Assembly (NCBI RefSeq): GCF_900109515.1
Contig: NZ_FOBD01000002.1
Location: 310,001-374,000 of the forward strand
From: Paenibacillus sp. OK003
Lineage (GTDB): Bacteria; Bacillota; Bacilli; Paenibacillales; Paenibacillaceae
DNA length: 64,000 nucleotides
Direction of reading: 5' to 3'
Shown: positions 61,802-64,000 of the stretch, piece after piece
How the letters are laid out: each line of letters begins with the position of its first letter
Position numbering within the stretch: the first letter of the stretch is position 1
The notes under the pieces: generated by a model
The model's input: the letters and a program-made list of their open reading frames with translations, nothing else
What the model was told of the DNA's origin: nothing
Databases searched by the model: none
Position numbers and translations under genes: made by a program

Positions 61802-63559
61802 ATGCGTGCAGATCAACTAATTAAGAATGTACATGTGTATAACAGTTATTATAAACGATTTGAAATGAACAACGTGGCTGTACTGGACGGTAGATTTATG
61901 TATGTTGGGCCAGACGGACCAGAGATGATTGAAGCCGATGAAGTGATTGATGCACGTGGACGTTACATGATTCCGGGTCTTATTGATATTCATCTGCACA
62001 TTGAGAGTACGATGGTGACACCCGCAACCTTTTCCCATGGTCTGATCCGCTGCGGAGTAACGTCCATTGTGGCGGAACCGCATGAGATGGCGAATGTGTT
62101 TGGGCTGGAAGGTGTGCAGGAGATGATGTCGTCCAGTCGTGAGACAACGGTGGACATGTTCTACGCTATCCCAAGCTCCGTTCCGGCGACACCGATGGAA
62201 ACAACAGGTGGTTCAATCGAAATCGAAGACATGGATGTGCTGCTCGCTACTGGCGAGATCATCTGTCTGGGTGAGATCATGAACTATGTGGACGTCATCC
62301 GTGATCCGGAATGCAAGACCAATCAGATTCTTCAGCATATTCGCAAAAACTATCCCGATCTTGTAATCGAAGGTCATACACCGAAATTGCTTGGTCTGGA
62401 TCTGCACCGACTGATCTATGCGGGCATCGATTCTGATCATACACATCAGAGCATTGAAGGCTTGCAGGCGCGAATTGCGGCAGGTATGTTCATTGAAATT
62501 CAGGAAAAATCGATGACGCCAGAAGTCATGGAATACCTGATTCAGCATGATGTCGCTCAGCATTTCTGCTTCGTAACGGACGATGTTATGCCGGATTCGC
62601 TGGTGGAACGGGGACATCTGGATCATATCGTACGTAAGGCCATTCGGATGGGTATGCGCCCCGAAGATGCGATTTACGCTGCAACCTCAACCCCTGCATC
62701 CCGGATGAAAATGACTGATCGCGGTAGCATTGCCCCAGGCAAAGTGGCGGACTATGTGCTGCTGTCCAACTTAGATACACTTGCAGTAGAGCAGGTATAC
62801 AAAAATGGCCGTAAAGCTTATGACGACTACGAACCGTACAAGCAGGACCGAATTAGTGGACAGTTCCCACCTCACTTTTACAAAAGTGTGCAATTGGATC
62901 TGCTGGGAGCCGAGGATTTCGCGATCCGTTTGTCTGATCCAAAGGTGAATGGGCAAAGTGAGAGATCTGACTCAGACACGCAGTTATCTGAAAATGGTTT
63001 AAACAACTGCCGGGTCATGATGGTCAAGGATGGTTCAACCTTTGTGGAAGAGCATATTGCACAGATTCAGGCTGCGAATGGTGAACTTCTCTGGGAAGAA
63101 AGTGAATATGGACAGATTGCGACCTTTGAACGTTATGGAGTGAACGGTAATCGGGCACATGGATTGATTGGTGGAGACACGATCAAGCGTGGTGCCATTG
63201 CAACAACATATTCACATGATAACCACAACCTATTGGTCGTAGGACGCAATCGTGAAGATATGATCTTAGCAGCTAACACGGTAATTTCGAGCCAGGGTGG
63301 GTTCTGTGTGGTGGAAGACGGCAAAGTGTTGTCCCATCTCGAACTTCCTGTGGGTGGTATATTGACGGAGGAACCGCTGGCAGTAGTATCACACCAAGTG
63401 AAAGAGCTGCGTGCAGCGATGTTGTCTCTTGGTTATGTGCACTATAACCCAATCATGTCCATCAGTACCCATTCCCTTGCGGTAAGTCCGGCTCTGAAAA
63501 TTACGGATCACGGCCTGATTGATGTGAATGCAGGCAAGGTTGTACCGTTGATTCTATAG
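61802..63559 (+). CDS. ade: Adenine deaminase
   Basis: 585 residues, full length for the amidohydrolase-type adenine deaminase that converts adenine to hypoxanthine with release of ammonia. The metal site begins GLIDIHLHIEST; EPHEMANVFG, EGHTPKLLGLDL, GIDSDHTHQSIEG and CFVTDDVMPDSLVERGHLDH follow, and the C-terminal domain (GGDTIKRGAIATTYSHDNHN, GGFCVVEDGKVLSHLELPVGG in part) is complete. A segment near residues 385-400 (QSERSDSDTQLSENG) is a polar insertion. It follows the transporter and hydrolase, so imported adenosine could be cut to adenine and deaminated here. The ATG has AAGGAG 10 bases upstream. Confidence 0.94.
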   Translation: MRADQLIKNVHVYNSYYKRFEMNNVAVLDGRFMYVGPDGPEMIEADEVIDARGRYMIPGLIDIHLHIESTMVTPATFSHGLIRCGVTSIVAEPHEMANVFGLEGVQEMMSSSRETTVDMFYAIPSSVPATPMETTGGSIEIEDMDVLLATGEIICLGEIMNYVDVIRDPECKTNQILQHIRKNYPDLVIEGHTPKLLGLDLHRLIYAGIDSDHTHQSIEGLQARIAAGMFIEIQEKSMTPEVMEYLIQHDVAQHFCFVTDDVMPDSLVERGHLDHIVRKAIRMGMRPEDAIYAATSTPASRMKMTDRGSIAPGKVADYVLLSNLDTLAVEQVYKNGRKAYDDYEPYKQDRISGQFPPHFYKSVQLDLLGAEDFAIRLSDPKVNGQSERSDSDTQLSENGLNNCRVMMVKDGSTFVEEHIAQIQAANGELLWEESEYGQIATFERYGVNGNRAHGLIGGDTIKRGAIATTYSHDNHNLLVVGRNREDMILAANTVISSQGGFCVVEDGKVLSHLELPVGGILTEEPLAVVSHQVKELRAAMLSLGYVHYNPIMSISTHSLAVSPALKITDHGLIDVNAGKVVPLIL

Positions 63560-63587
63560 GAAAGTGTCTTCAAATTTATGGGGCTCT

Positions 63588-63634
63588 GAAGCTCTGTATT
63601 CTACCTTGTATTTAGGAGAATACAGAGCTTCTCT
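63588..63634. terminator. Terminator after adenine deaminase
   Basis: GAAGCTCTGTATTCT (63588-63602) pairs perfectly with AGAATACAGAGCTTC (63617-63631); it lies between convergent genes and can serve both. Confidence 0.8.
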
Positions 63635-63637
63635 ATG

Positions 63638-64000
63638 TTATGGACTAACTTGATAAACTAGCTCCCCTTTACCGTTATATCCCTTAAGTTTCAATTCGAA
63701 TGAAGTAAAGGGTTTATCCAAAATCACATACCAGAGTTTTCTTTGATCAAATTCCTTTATCTGTGGTGATATCTCATTAAAATTTTGCTTAGTTAAATCA
63801 ATAATGACTATTTTGGTTATTTGAGGATCGTTGATTAAACCATAGATAATGGATGTGTTTTTGTTGTCACTCCATTTATGATTCGTAACATGATACGGTA
63901 GTGTAGTATCTGCAATATTAGCTAAGAAACTTCCTGTTTTTATTATTTTGTATCCAAAGCCCGTTTTTCCTTCCACTACAAATGCAGTACTTATTCCTTT
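63638..64000 (-). CDS. Hypothetical protein, 5' end outside the window
   Basis: The C-terminal 120 residues of an open frame that runs off the window edge; the frame has no stop between 63638 and 64000. I do not recognise the family. It is lower in GC than its neighbours and alternates strands and short helices (TSIIYGLINDPQITKIVIID, FTSFELKLKGYNGKGELVYQ), suggesting a beta-rich extracytoplasmic domain. The composition hints at an accessory or acquired gene. The last ten residues (GKGELVYQVS) end beside the terminator. Confidence 0.65.
   Translation of the reverse strand, partial: KGISTAFVVEGKTGFGYKIIKTGSFLANIADTTLPYHVTNHKWSDNKNTSIIYGLINDPQITKIVIIDLTKQNFNEISPQIKEFDQRKLWYVILDKPFTSFELKLKGYNGKGELVYQVSP

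Overview
The window looks like a chromosomal segment of a Paenibacillus-type Firmicute. It has moderate GC, strong AGGAGG-type ribosome binding sites, many GTG/TTG starts, a complete Gram-positive GlpP/GlpK/GlpD set, LplB/YtcP-type sugar permeases, an AbrB-type regulator and LtaS. There are no rRNA or tRNA genes, no CRISPR array and no phage block. Most of the window is ordinary metabolic accessory chromosome, with two families of short intergenic repeats scattered through it.

Layout. 1-2122 (minus): a sugar ABC operon in which two genes each carry one inactivating lesion, an in-frame amber codon in the permease and a 1-base frameshift in the binding protein. 2450-3217: a divergent GTP cyclohydrolase II paralogue. 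3483-7624: glpP-glpK-glpD with a leader terminator before glpD. 7693-9906: a Gfo/Idh/MocA oxidoreductase, then a divergent HxlR/DoxX pair whose promoter matches that of the cyclohydrolase paralogue. 10023-13434 (minus): alkylation-repair HEAT protein, Crp-type regulator, AbrB-zinc-ribbon-HTH fusion and a CidA/CidB (LrgA/LrgB) pair with a divergent LysR regulator. 14549-16934: nitrilase-family hydrolase and two acetyltransferase-like genes. 17343-24708: lipoteichoic-acid-synthase type protein, HmoB-like monooxygenase, nuclease-helicase, alpha-amylase. 25279-27669: MBL hydrolase and uronate isomerase. 27877-32026: MarR regulator with a heterodimeric ABC exporter. 32188-39223: DUF697/EcsC-like protein, a serpin lipoprotein, GNAT, TetR/MMPL pair, nucleoside hydrolase. 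39384-43296 (minus): chemoreceptor, Met/His-rich DUF3105 protein, zinc-ribbon membrane protein. 43597-47694: Fur-box-controlled efeO-efeB-efeU iron uptake operon. 47860-55377: LacI regulator and a divergent fructan/sucrose operon (two permeases, binding protein, GH32, fructokinase). 56589-63559: a spermidine/putrescine-type ABC transporter interleaved with a nucleoside hydrolase and followed by adenine deaminase, which I read as a purine nucleoside salvage system.

Repeats and regulation are the least ordinary part. A 227-228 bp element with 14-16 bp terminal inverted repeats occurs three times (20174, 22841, inverted at 56317), with a degenerate fourth copy at about 58770. A separate 196 bp element with four nested copies of a short motif occurs twice (17059 and 24843). 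Several promoters carry clean palindromes where a local regulator would bind: MarR, TetR, Fur, HxlR, a CopY/BlaI-like twin dyad and a cre-like site.

Limits: all calls come from reading the sequence. No database search, folding or expression evidence was available, so family names rest on recognised motifs and stated recall.
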